Origin: JBMOMT01 sp049324835
Lineage (GTDB): Bacteria; Chloroflexota; Anaerolineae; CAYNKW01
Assembly (NCBI GenBank): GCA_049324835.1
Contig: JBMOMT010000060.1
Coordinates: 62,001 to 126,000, forward strand
Length of the DNA: 64,000 nt
Reading direction: 5' to 3'
The position numbers and the translations under genes are program-made. The notes beneath the pieces were generated by a model, which saw nothing but the letters and a program-made list of their open reading frames with translations, did no database searches and was not told the DNA's origin. Below are positions 25,671-33,546 of this stretch, in pieces. Positions within the stretch are counted from its first letter, which is position 1, and every line of letters starts with the position of its first letter.

Positions 25671-26798
25671 TCAGGTCAGGGTGAAGGTCTGGAAGGCGGT
25701 CGAGCAGGGTGGCCCGGGGGCAATGTGCAGCACCGCTACCGGCGATAGCTCCATGATGGTGCAGCCCAGCGTCAGCCCACTACCGCCTCGATCCACGCAC
25801 ACCGGGGCCTGGTGCGAGCTGAGAATGGCCCGGACTCGTTCGACAGTGATGGTCTGGGAAGCATCGCTCAACTGGCTCGCCAGATAATCGAACCTGGCGC
25901 TGGTGTCCGAGCGGCCTCTTGCGATCCGTTCTCGCTGCTCCGGCGATAATCTGGATACCATTTCGTGATGCATCGACTGATCGGTGTTGACCAGTGGATG
26001 GTTGGTGTGGTAGACCCGGTCGAGACCTGGTTGGGGGATGAATCGGGCCACCTGGCTGGCCGAGCATTCCAGGTCCCACACCTGATCTGGCCCACCCACG
26101 ATAAAGTTCTGGCCGGAAGCGTGTCGGACGCCCTGTAGAAAAGCCAGCGCCTGTTCGTGTGAGGTCCGCTCCAGCAGCCCCCGGATCACAAAAGCCACCG
26201 GCAGGCCATCGCTGGCGTGGTTCAGTTGCATCAGCGTGTTGACGCACACGCCGATGCCCCGGTTGTTGATGCCGTTCAGCGCGATCAATCCTGCTGCGGT
26301 AAAGACGAGCGTCTCCAGGTCCGACGCCGGCCGTCTGATGCGCAGCAGGGTCTGGTAACCATCATAATAAGCGGGCACGTCCATATTCTGGGCCATCAAC
26401 GTCGGGCCGTTGTCCTGGGCAAAGGCGCCCAATCCGCTGCAATGCTGCCCCGATTGCCCGGCCGGGTGTTGTTTGCGCTCGCGGCGATACCACCACTCTT
26501 CGTCGGGCAACTGGAAGGCCAGGATAATATCCCAATCGACGCCGGCGCCCTCGGCGATGCCGTGCACCTCTTGCAACAGATCGGGCGTCCACTTTTGTAT
26601 GGCCGGCAGGAAGGCGGTGTCCTGGAGAAACTGGGCCAGGTATGGCTCTGCAGGGCTGCCCAGGTCTTGTCCCAGCCCTTCTTTCCACGCGCCGATCAAT
26701 TCCTGTATCTTGGGCCTCAGAGCCTCGCCGTGGCTACGACCGCGCTCGCGAGGTGCGCCTTCCAGAAACAGCAAGTCCATGTCCGGTTCTGTTTTCAC
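25671..26798 (-). CDS. C45-family autoproteolytic acyltransferase/hydrolase (acyl-CoA:6-APA acyltransferase-like)
   Basis: 375 residues from GTG 26798 with GGAGG upstream. This Ntn-hydrolase family cleaves itself to expose an N-terminal Cys. Here HCSGLGAFA (Cys about 120) is the probable cleavage site, followed by the typical MAQNMDV strand. The N-terminus GAPRERGRSHGEALRPKI matches the family start (ERGxxxG), and NGINNRGIGVCVNTL plus the late GGPDQVWDLECSA fit the fold. Substrates of bacterial members are mostly unknown (amides, penicillin-like compounds, peptidyl amides). No signal peptide is seen. It stands between a kinase gene and a GNAT gene, 2 bp from the latter. Confidence 0.85.
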   Translation of the reverse strand: MKTEPDMDLLFLEGAPRERGRSHGEALRPKIQELIGAWKEGLGQDLGSPAEPYLAQFLQDTAFLPAIQKWTPDLLQEVHGIAEGAGVDWDIILAFQLPDEEWWYRRERKQHPAGQSGQHCSGLGAFAQDNGPTLMAQNMDVPAYYDGYQTLLRIRRPASDLETLVFTAAGLIALNGINNRGIGVCVNTLMQLNHASDGLPVAFVIRGLLERTSHEQALAFLQGVRHASGQNFIVGGPDQVWDLECSASQVARFIPQPGLDRVYHTNHPLVNTDQSMHHEMVSRLSPEQRERIARGRSDTSARFDYLASQLSDASQTITVERVRAILSSHQAPVCVDRGGSGLTLGCTIMELSPVAVLHIAPGPPCSTAFQTFTLT

Positions 26799-26800
26799 GT

Positions 26801-27277
26801 TTATCCTCCAGGGTTCCTTTTTGTTGCGAGTTTGTGAGAAACGGGCGGCGATTGGGCTGCCAGCCTGAGGCGAAAGAATATCTCACCCACGCCGCCTTTG
26901 TTGAGGCCGTCGATGAAACCACACTCCTCGAAACCCATGCGCCGGTGCCAGGCTTGCGGCTCGGGTTCGTCGGCCTGAGAAGAGCTGTAAAGCGCGTCGT
27001 GGCCATTCTGGCTCAGGTGCTGGCCGACAAAGGCCAGCATGATCTGCCCCACCCCCTGCCTGCGCCGTTCTGGCCTGACCCAGATCAGAGCAATGTAGGC
27101 CACCAGCGACCACAGATACTCCAGCCGCAAATAACCCACCGGCTGTCCGCCAGCCTCGGCGACGACGACCTCTTTTGAGTCGATTTTGCGGGCCACAGCC
27201 TCTCGAGAGATGTAACCATCACGGCTGACAAAGTCCAGATCGGTCTGCGCCGCAAATCGCGCCGCGAAATCACTCAC
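26801..27277 (-). CDS. GNAT-family N-acetyltransferase
   Basis: 158 residues from GTG 27277, overlapping the end of htpG by 8 bp. The acetyl-CoA loop is RPERRRQGVGQIML (R/QxxGxG/A type), preceded by the beta-4 strand YIALIWV and followed by a C-terminal HRRMGFEECGFIDG motif (bulge and beta-6). The acceptor substrate cannot be told. Translational coupling to htpG upstream and tight spacing to the C45 hydrolase downstream suggest an htpG-GNAT-C45 operon. Confidence 0.85.
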   Translation of the reverse strand: MSDFAARFAAQTDLDFVSRDGYISREAVARKIDSKEVVVAEAGGQPVGYLRLEYLWSLVAYIALIWVRPERRRQGVGQIMLAFVGQHLSQNGHDALYSSSQADEPEPQAWHRRMGFEECGFIDGLNKGGVGEIFFRLRLAAQSPPVSHKLATKRNPGG

Positions 27278-29156
27278 TGGAAGCAGGTTCCTGGCGGGCC
27301 GTGGCCGCCTGTAACAACGTGTGCAAACGTGGGATCATCGCCGCCGGGTTGGGGTGGACGCCGTCCAACAACAATTGGTTTTCAAAGACCTGCTCGATGG
27401 TCGGGTCGATCACGGCATCGTCGGGGGTATGCGTCACCAGCCGGGCCAGGTTGACCATCAATGGGTGGCGGCGGTTGATTTCGAGTATCTTTTTTGGCAC
27501 CTCGAACTCTTGATGGAGCAATTTCTGCACGCGCTGCATCTCGCGGCCGGGCAGTCTATCTGGCGCCAGCAGACGGCAGGGGTTATCGTGTAACATCTTG
27601 GATTCACGCACCTGGGTCACACGCTCGCCCAGCACCTTGACGAAACGGCCCACCAGCCGGTTGAAATCGGCCTCTGGAATGGCCGGTTCTGCTGCGCCTT
27701 CCGGCTCTTTTTGCGGCAGCTCTAGTGTGGCGTCGTCGACGTTTTTGAGCGGCTTGCCGTCGAACTCGGTCAGCGAGAGGACCACAAAGTTGTCGATGGG
27801 ATCGGTGAAATAGAGCACCTCGATGTCGTTGGCGCGGAAATAGTCCATGTGCGGGCTACGGGCCGCCGAGGCCACGTCGTCGGCCAGCAGATAATAGATG
27901 GCCGGCTGGTCATCTGCCATGCCCTGCACATACCCGACCAGCGAAACGAGCTGATCCTCCTGCGCCTGAGACGAATGAAAACGTAATAACGGCAGCAGAT
28001 CGTCTTTGGCCAGCGGGTCGGCGGCGATGCCCTCCTTGACCAGGACGCCGAATTCGCGCCAGAAACGGGCGTAATCTTCCGGCTTTTCCTGGGCCAGGGT
28101 CTCCAGTTCTTTGATCAGTTTGCTCACCAGGGCCTTTTGAATGCGGCGCGCAGCCGGGTTGCGTTGCACCGTCTCGCGAGAGACGTTCAGCGGCAGGTCC
28201 TCCGACTCGACCACACCCTCGATGAAGCGCCAGTGCTGGGGCAGCAGCTCTTTGTTGTATTCCTGGATCATCACGCCCCTGGCATAGAGCTTGAGGCCCC
28301 AGTCGGTGCGTGGATTGAGGATGCCCCGGTCGCGACGGCCGGGCACATAGAGCACACTGCGAATATCGACCGGCGCGTCGGCCACCAGGTGGCTCACCAG
28401 CAGCGGCTTTTCAAAATCCAGCGTCAGATGCTTGTAAAAATCCTCGTAATCCTCTGACGATGTTTCGTGGGGCGATTGTCGCCACAGCGATTTTTGCCGG
28501 TTGACCACCCGCTCGCCAAAGTAGATGGGAAAAGTCACAAAATCCGAGTGCTTTTTGACGATTTGTTCTAACCGCCAGTCGTTGGCAAACTCGTGTGCGT
28601 CGTCCTTGAGTTTGATGATGACCTGCGTGCCACGATCGGCCTTTTCCGCCGGGCCTACCTGAAAGCGGGCGCTGCCATCGGAAACCCACTCGCAGGCCGG
28701 AGCATCGGGCCGGTAAGAGCGGGAAAGCACGTGCACCGTTTCCGCCACCATAAAGACCGAGTAAAAACCGACGCCAAACTGGCCGATCATCTCGGTGACG
28801 GTTTGCGCCGTATCCTGGGCTTCCTGCAGTTGCCGGACAAAGTCTGCCGCACCCGATTGGGCGATGGTGCCCAGATTGGTGATGATCTCGTCGCGCGTCA
28901 TGCCGATGCCGCTATCAGAGATGGCAATCGTTTTGGCTTCTTCGTTGACCTCCACGCGGATGGCCAGCTCGGCGTTGGGGTCGAGCACGTCGCGCTCGGT
29001 GAGCATTTCGAACTGGAGACGGTTCAGGGCATCGACGGCGTTCGAGATGAGCTCCCGCAAGAAAATCTCGCGGTCGGTGTATAACGAGTGCACCAGGATG
29101 TGGAGCAGTTGTTGGATTTCGGCTTTGAATTCGTAGGCCTGTTGTTTTTCTTCCAT
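27270..29156 (-). CDS. htpG: Molecular chaperone HtpG (Hsp90)
   Basis: 628 residues, full length. The GHKL ATPase motifs are present: ELISNAVDAL (catalytic E and metal-binding N), DSGIGMTRDEI, GQFGVGFYSVFMVA and GTQVIIKLK. The middle domain has the catalytic Arg loop SLPLNVSRETVQ in the form EDLPLNVSRETVQRN, and the C-terminal dimerisation helices end near EPASSE. ATG 29156 has GGAGG upstream. It refolds client proteins in the cytosol with DnaK. No heat-shock repeat (CIRCE) was seen in the 110-bp upstream gap before the MITE. Confidence 0.97.
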   Translation of the reverse strand: MEEKQQAYEFKAEIQQLLHILVHSLYTDREIFLRELISNAVDALNRLQFEMLTERDVLDPNAELAIRVEVNEEAKTIAISDSGIGMTRDEIITNLGTIAQSGAADFVRQLQEAQDTAQTVTEMIGQFGVGFYSVFMVAETVHVLSRSYRPDAPACEWVSDGSARFQVGPAEKADRGTQVIIKLKDDAHEFANDWRLEQIVKKHSDFVTFPIYFGERVVNRQKSLWRQSPHETSSEDYEDFYKHLTLDFEKPLLVSHLVADAPVDIRSVLYVPGRRDRGILNPRTDWGLKLYARGVMIQEYNKELLPQHWRFIEGVVESEDLPLNVSRETVQRNPAARRIQKALVSKLIKELETLAQEKPEDYARFWREFGVLVKEGIAADPLAKDDLLPLLRFHSSQAQEDQLVSLVGYVQGMADDQPAIYYLLADDVASAARSPHMDYFRANDIEVLYFTDPIDNFVVLSLTEFDGKPLKNVDDATLELPQKEPEGAAEPAIPEADFNRLVGRFVKVLGERVTQVRESKMLHDNPCRLLAPDRLPGREMQRVQKLLHQEFEVPKKILEINRRHPLMVNLARLVTHTPDDAVIDPTIEQVFENQLLLDGVHPNPAAMIPRLHTLLQAATARQEPASSE

Positions 29157-29273
29157 CGTTATTGCCTCCGATTTGTGCTTGTGTCACGCGGCCTACGATT
29201 ATACATCGGAGGTCGAAAGTTTGTCAAGGTGAACCGAAAACGCGCCCACAGATTGGGTGGATGGCCCTGCTGT

Positions 29274-29368
29274 GTAACTGCTCAGCCTACCCTCCCGCAG
29301 GCTGGAATCAATCGAGCCAACTGGACGCTGGCGAATCGACAAATTGCGGCGGCAGGGTGAGCAGTTAC
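29274..29368. mobile_element. MITE-like element copy 2 (95 bp), inverted relative to copy 1, 8-bp TSD
   Basis: Starts GTAACTGCTCAGCCTACCCT and ends TGAGCAGTTAC. It is flanked by CCTGCTGT (29266-29273) and CCTACTGT (29369-29376), an 8-bp duplication with one mismatch. Its left part aligns with the reverse complement of the right part of copy 1, including the internal GACTGGAC-like and AAATTGCGGCGGCA-like segments. It lacks the AGGCACGGCATGCC palindrome region of copy 1. No coding capacity. Confidence 0.82.
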
Positions 29369-29369
29369 C

Positions 29370-31463
29370 CTACTGTGGCGTTTGCAGCCAATGGAAGAGT
29401 GGGATGATGACAGCCTCCTCCTGGCACAGAATTCGTTCGGCCTGGATGTAGAGGCGTTGCCGGCTTGGCGGATCGCCTGCGGCTGCCGCTGCCTGCTCGA
29501 TGAGGCGGTTGAACTCGTCGCTGGAAAAATGGGTTCTCAAAAAAGCCACCTCAGAGGCGAAATGACCCAGGAAACTGTCCGGGTCATTGATGTCGGCGAC
29601 CCAACCCAGCCGGAAGAGGGACGGCGCGTCGACTGTCAGGAGCTCCAGGTAGGCGTTCCAGTTGTCGTGCGCTTCCGGCGTCACCTGCACACCCAGGTGA
29701 GCGCGCCACATGTCGATGACCGCATTGGCAACGGCCTGGTTCTGATCGGTGCGGTTGAAGGCCAGCGCGACCTGGGGGAATCCCTGTCCGTCCGGATAGC
29801 CGGCCTGAGCCAGTAGCTCCCGCGCCCTGCCCGGGTCAAAGGCCAACCCCACCTGACCGTACAGGTCGCGGCCCATCACCTGCGGCGGAGTAAAGATCGT
29901 CGCAGGACGGACGCCAGAGTAGCCCAGATGGATGGCCAGATCGGCGATCACCGGCCGGTCGACGGCCAGGGCAAACGCCTGCCGCACCAGCGGGTTGTCG
30001 AAAGGTGGTTTGCTCAGGTTAAAGCCGAAATAATGGGTGGCGGGTATGGCGTTGGGATCGAGCGGCAGCCACGGAATTTGGGGGGCCAGATCGCGCAGGG
30101 GCACGGTTTCCGTGCCGGGCAGGGATGGCAGCGGTGTGGGCGTCGGCGGACGTGGTGTAGGGGTGGGCGTCGGTGGACGCGGTGTAGGGGTGGGCGTCGG
30201 TGGACGTGGCGTGCGTGTAGGCGTGCGGGTATGTGTTGGTGTCGGCGGGCGCGGTGTGGCCGTCGGCAGGAGAGTGCTGGTGGGCGCAGGTGGTTGGGGG
30301 GTGTGGGTCGGCGCAGGTGGTTGAGGGGTGTGGGTCGGCGCAGGACGGGTGGCGATGGTAACCTGTTCTGTGGCCGTCGTTGTAGCCAGGGCTGCCATCG
30401 CCGGGGTGTCCTGCGCTGTGGGTTTGCCCGTCGGGTTGCCGATAACGACGATGGTCAACACGGCCAACAGCAAGATGCCCGCCAGCGCGCCGACGAGTTT
30501 CCAGGGAACCCCTCGCCGGGGCTGTGGCGGAGCCTCAGTGATAGCGGGCATCGGTTTAGCCGGGGTTTCTGGCGCCAGCGACGGCGCAGCAGGAGGGGGG
30601 TGCACCGTCGGAACAGGGACCATCTCTGGCGTCACCACCGGGGCTGCGGCGACTGCTTTTTGAAATGTGTCGGCCATCTCGGTTGTGCTGGCAAAACGGT
30701 CGTTAGGTTCCTTGGCCAGAGCCTTGAGCATCACCCGCTCCACAGCCTGGGGTATTGTCGGGTTGAGTGAACGGGGCAGCGGCAGCGAGTCGGTGATGTG
30801 TTTGATGACCACGGCCATGGGGGTTTCGGCCTCGAACGGCACGCGGCCGGTGAGCATCTCGTAGAGTACGATGCCCAGCGAATAGATGTCGGCCCGTGCG
30901 TCCACGGCTTCACCTCGCCCTTGCTCCGGGGCCATGTAGGCTGGTGTGCCCACTCCGACGCCGGAGGCGGTGAGCACCGCCGAGCCTTCTACCATCTTGG
31001 CCAGGCCGAAATCGCTCAGCAGCACCCAGCGACCCTCGTCCAGCAGCACGTTGCTGGGTTTGACATCGCGGTGCAGGATGCCACGCTGGTGGGCGTGGTC
31101 CAATGCGGCGGCGATCTGGCCGAGGATGTCTGCTGCGTCAGCGAGGGGCAATGGCTGGCCCAACATCTCCTTGAGTGTGCCGACCTCGACGTACTTCATG
31201 ACGATGTAGCTCAGTTCACCCTCCTGGCCAAAGTCGTGAATGGGCAGGATATTGGGGTGATTGAGCCTGGCGATGGCTTTGGCTTCGCGGGTGAAACGCA
31301 TAGCAAAGCCTGGCTCGTGGGCAAAGTAGGCTGGCAGCACCTTGACGGCCACGTAGCGGTCCAGTGAGGGCTGGTAGGCCTTGTAAACGGTGGCCATACC
31401 ACCCTGACCGATCTGCTCGATGATGCGATACTGTCCCAAAGTCTGACCGATAAGGTGCGCCAT
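29370..31463 (-). CDS. Receptor-like Ser/Thr kinase fused to the C-terminal half of a family-5 peptide-binding protein
   Basis: 697 residues from ATG 31463 (AGGAG upstream). Residues 12-270 are a complete kinase: GQGGMATVYKA, K41, HRDVKPSN with D133, DFG with D151, and APEQ about 180. A membrane span at about 322-342 is followed by a (PTPTPR)n stalk to about 445. The ectodomain (450-697) matches the later half of OppA/DppA-type binding proteins: YFGFNLSKPPFDNPLVRQAF, YPDGQGFPQVAL, WVADINDPDSFL, and a C-terminal PLFHWLQTP. The first lobe of such proteins is missing, so binding may be altered. The stop codon lies in the duplicated target of the adjacent MITE. Confidence 0.9.
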   Translation of the reverse strand: MAHLIGQTLGQYRIIEQIGQGGMATVYKAYQPSLDRYVAVKVLPAYFAHEPGFAMRFTREAKAIARLNHPNILPIHDFGQEGELSYIVMKYVEVGTLKEMLGQPLPLADAADILGQIAAALDHAHQRGILHRDVKPSNVLLDEGRWVLLSDFGLAKMVEGSAVLTASGVGVGTPAYMAPEQGRGEAVDARADIYSLGIVLYEMLTGRVPFEAETPMAVVIKHITDSLPLPRSLNPTIPQAVERVMLKALAKEPNDRFASTTEMADTFQKAVAAAPVVTPEMVPVPTVHPPPAAPSLAPETPAKPMPAITEAPPQPRRGVPWKLVGALAGILLLAVLTIVVIGNPTGKPTAQDTPAMAALATTTATEQVTIATRPAPTHTPQPPAPTHTPQPPAPTSTLLPTATPRPPTPTHTRTPTRTPRPPTPTPTPRPPTPTPTPRPPTPTPLPSLPGTETVPLRDLAPQIPWLPLDPNAIPATHYFGFNLSKPPFDNPLVRQAFALAVDRPVIADLAIHLGYSGVRPATIFTPPQVMGRDLYGQVGLAFDPGRARELLAQAGYPDGQGFPQVALAFNRTDQNQAVANAVIDMWRAHLGVQVTPEAHDNWNAYLELLTVDAPSLFRLGWVADINDPDSFLGHFASEVAFLRTHFSSDEFNRLIEQAAAAAGDPPSRQRLYIQAERILCQEEAVIIPLFHWLQTPQ

Positions 31464-31507
31464 GAGGTTGTCTCCTCTCAAACTACAAACGAATCAAAGG
31501 CTGTTGT

Positions 31508-32482
31508 TCATGGGAGCGGGAAATAATCGGCCGGATTGCTGCTACAGTTGCAGATCGGATGCATCTGGAAACCCGAGTAGAACCACCAGCACTGGCAGTC
31601 GTCGCTGTGAAAGCTCTTGGCGCCGGTGAGTGGATTGTAGCCGCTGGCCTGGGCGGTAAAGCTGTAATCGCCGGGGATCACGCAGATGCGTTTGGTGCTG
31701 TTGGCTGGTAACACCACGCTGCCGTTCTGCGGCCCGTTAATGCTGACTGTCAGTTGGATGGCGAGTTCGTTGATCACTGCCACCAGCGCCGGATTGGCTG
31801 GGCAGCTTGCCGGTGTGGGGGTGGGCGCCGGGACGACGATCATGACGTAGGCCGAATCGGCGATGGGCGTGCCATCAGGGCTCTGCATTTGCCAGGTGCT
31901 CTTGTAGGCGCCGGGCGTATTCGGTGCGATCATGTCCACCGAGATGTCTGCCGTGCTGCCCAGGGAAGTCTCTGGCACGGCGACGCTGTCCGGCGCGCCC
32001 ATCTGCTCGCCAGAGATGAAAACCCAGGCGGAACCGGCAGGCCAGGCGGCGCAGCCATCGGAACCGATGCGCCAGGTCTTGGTGAAGCGCTCGCCCGACT
32101 GGAACTGCGTGCCATCCGGGATGGTGACGTCGGCCACAAAGCCGGCGTGGGGCAGGCACGGCGTGGGGGAGGGGGTGGACGTCGGAGTACGGCTAGGGGT
32201 TGGGGTGCGGGTAGGCCTGGCTGTGGGCGTGGGTGTGGCGGTGGGAGTATGGGTGCGAGTGGGGGGCGGTGTTGGCGTGGCGGTGGGGGTCGGTGTCGGC
32301 GTGGCGGCGGGGGTGGCTGTGGCGGTGTGCGTGGGCAGCGGCGTGTCGGTGGCGAGGAGCATGACGACAGTTTGCTCGGCCTGGGTGACCTGAGCGGTCG
32401 TGTCCGGCGTCCCTGGCCCGCAGCCAGTCACCAACGATGCGAGCAGCATCAGGGCGAACAGTGAGAATGTCTTTATCTTCAC
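31508..32482 (-). CDS. Lipoprotein with NBR1/FW-type Ig domain and Cys-rich C-terminal domain (copy A)
   Basis: 324 residues from GTG 32482 (AAAGGAG, 5 nt). The signal sequence ends in the lipobox LVTGC (Cys 21). A Thr/Pro-rich stalk (about 35-107) precedes the FW/NBR1-like domain (about 110-215): IPDGTQFQSGERFTKTWRI, then a conserved Trp/Gly pattern and YKSTWQMQSPDG. A separate C-terminal domain ends with DDCQCWWFYSGF and ICNC. FW domains in bacteria are non-enzymatic surface adaptors. It is a paralogue of the gene just upstream and lies 44 bp before the kinase-SBP gene, in one operon. Confidence 0.85.
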   Translation of the reverse strand: MKIKTFSLFALMLLASLVTGCGPGTPDTTAQVTQAEQTVVMLLATDTPLPTHTATATPAATPTPTPTATPTPPPTRTHTPTATPTPTARPTRTPTPSRTPTSTPSPTPCLPHAGFVADVTIPDGTQFQSGERFTKTWRIGSDGCAAWPAGSAWVFISGEQMGAPDSVAVPETSLGSTADISVDMIAPNTPGAYKSTWQMQSPDGTPIADSAYVMIVVPAPTPTPASCPANPALVAVINELAIQLTVSINGPQNGSVVLPANSTKRICVIPGDYSFTAQASGYNPLTGAKSFHSDDCQCWWFYSGFQMHPICNCSSNPADYFPLP

Positions 32483-32524
32483 AACATCTCCTTTGGCGTC
32501 ATTCCTGCTGTCGATGCCTGCCGT

Positions 32525-33496
32525 TCAGGGCAAGGGGCCGTACAGGGCGGCGTTGCTGTCGCAGTGGCACAGCGGATGGACGCCAAAACCAGAGTAGAAC
32601 CACCAGCAGTCGCAACTGCTGCCACCAAAGGTCTTTTCCCCGGTCAGGGGATTGTAGCCCGTTGCCCGGGCGGTGAACGAATAGGTGCCGGGTATCATGC
32701 AGTAGCGTTGCATCGCGCCGGCAGGCAAGAGGAACCTGGCATTCTCCGGCCCCGTCAACTCGACGGTCAGTTGCACCGATAGCTCGTTGGTCACCTCGAC
32801 CAGCGCCGGGTTGGCCGGGCAGGCGCGGGGGGTCGGCGTGTCTGCCGGAACGACGATCAGCACGTAGACCCGGTCGCCAAAACGTGCGCCATCGGGGGCC
32901 TGCATCTGCCAGAAACCCTTGTAACTGCCCGGTGCGCCGGGCGCGGCCATGTCCACCGAGATGTCCACATCGCCGCCCTGGGGCGTATCGGGCACGGGCA
33001 CGCTGTCCGGCGCGCTCATCTGATCGCCAGAGTCAAAGGCCCACACCGAGCCGGCAGGCCAGTCGGCGCAGCCGCTGGAGGTCATGCGCCACGTCTTGGT
33101 AAAGCCCTCGCCTGGCGCGAACTGGGTGCCGTCTGGGATGGTGACATCGGCGGTGAAGCTGGCATCGGGCAGGCAGGGGGCGGCGGTGGGTGTGGCGGTG
33201 GGCTGGGGCGTTGGCGTTGTGGTGGGATCGGGCCGGAGCGTGTGCGTTGGTGTTGTCTGGCGGGTGGACGTGCGGGCAGGCGCGGCAGTGGCTTTGGAGG
33301 TCGGCGTGCCTTGTGCCGTCCGGGCAGGGACGGTGAGCAGCGGCGTATCCGCAGTGACTTGGGGCTGTTCTGTTTGCCTGGCGCGGACGGTAGCCGCCAC
33401 CTCGGTGGCCAGGCGATTCTCGTCGGGTGACAGGCAAGCGGTGGCCAGAAGCGACAATAACAGCCAGAAAAGCAACGTTCTCGAAGTGTTCGTCAT
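32525..33496 (-). CDS. Lipoprotein with NBR1/FW-type Ig domain and Cys-rich C-terminal domain (copy B)
   Basis: 323 residues from ATG 33496 (AAGGAGG, 6 nt). Same layout as copy A: signal with lipobox LLATAC (Cys 21), Thr/Pro-rich stalk, FW domain with IPDGTQFAPGEGFTKTWRM, and a C-terminal domain with SSCDCWWFYSGF and LCHCDSN. The FW and tail domains are clearly homologous to copy A while the stalks diverge, indicating a tandem duplication. Both are predicted on the outer face of the membrane next to a kinase with an outside sensor. Confidence 0.85.
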   Translation of the reverse strand: MTNTSRTLLFWLLLSLLATACLSPDENRLATEVAATVRARQTEQPQVTADTPLLTVPARTAQGTPTSKATAAPARTSTRQTTPTHTLRPDPTTTPTPQPTATPTAAPCLPDASFTADVTIPDGTQFAPGEGFTKTWRMTSSGCADWPAGSVWAFDSGDQMSAPDSVPVPDTPQGGDVDISVDMAAPGAPGSYKGFWQMQAPDGARFGDRVYVLIVVPADTPTPRACPANPALVEVTNELSVQLTVELTGPENARFLLPAGAMQRYCMIPGTYSFTARATGYNPLTGEKTFGGSSCDCWWFYSGFGVHPLCHCDSNAALYGPLP

Positions 33497-33546
33497 GGAT
33501 CGCCTCCTTGTCGATCGAACGTGGCCGTCGACAGATTACTCTGCTG

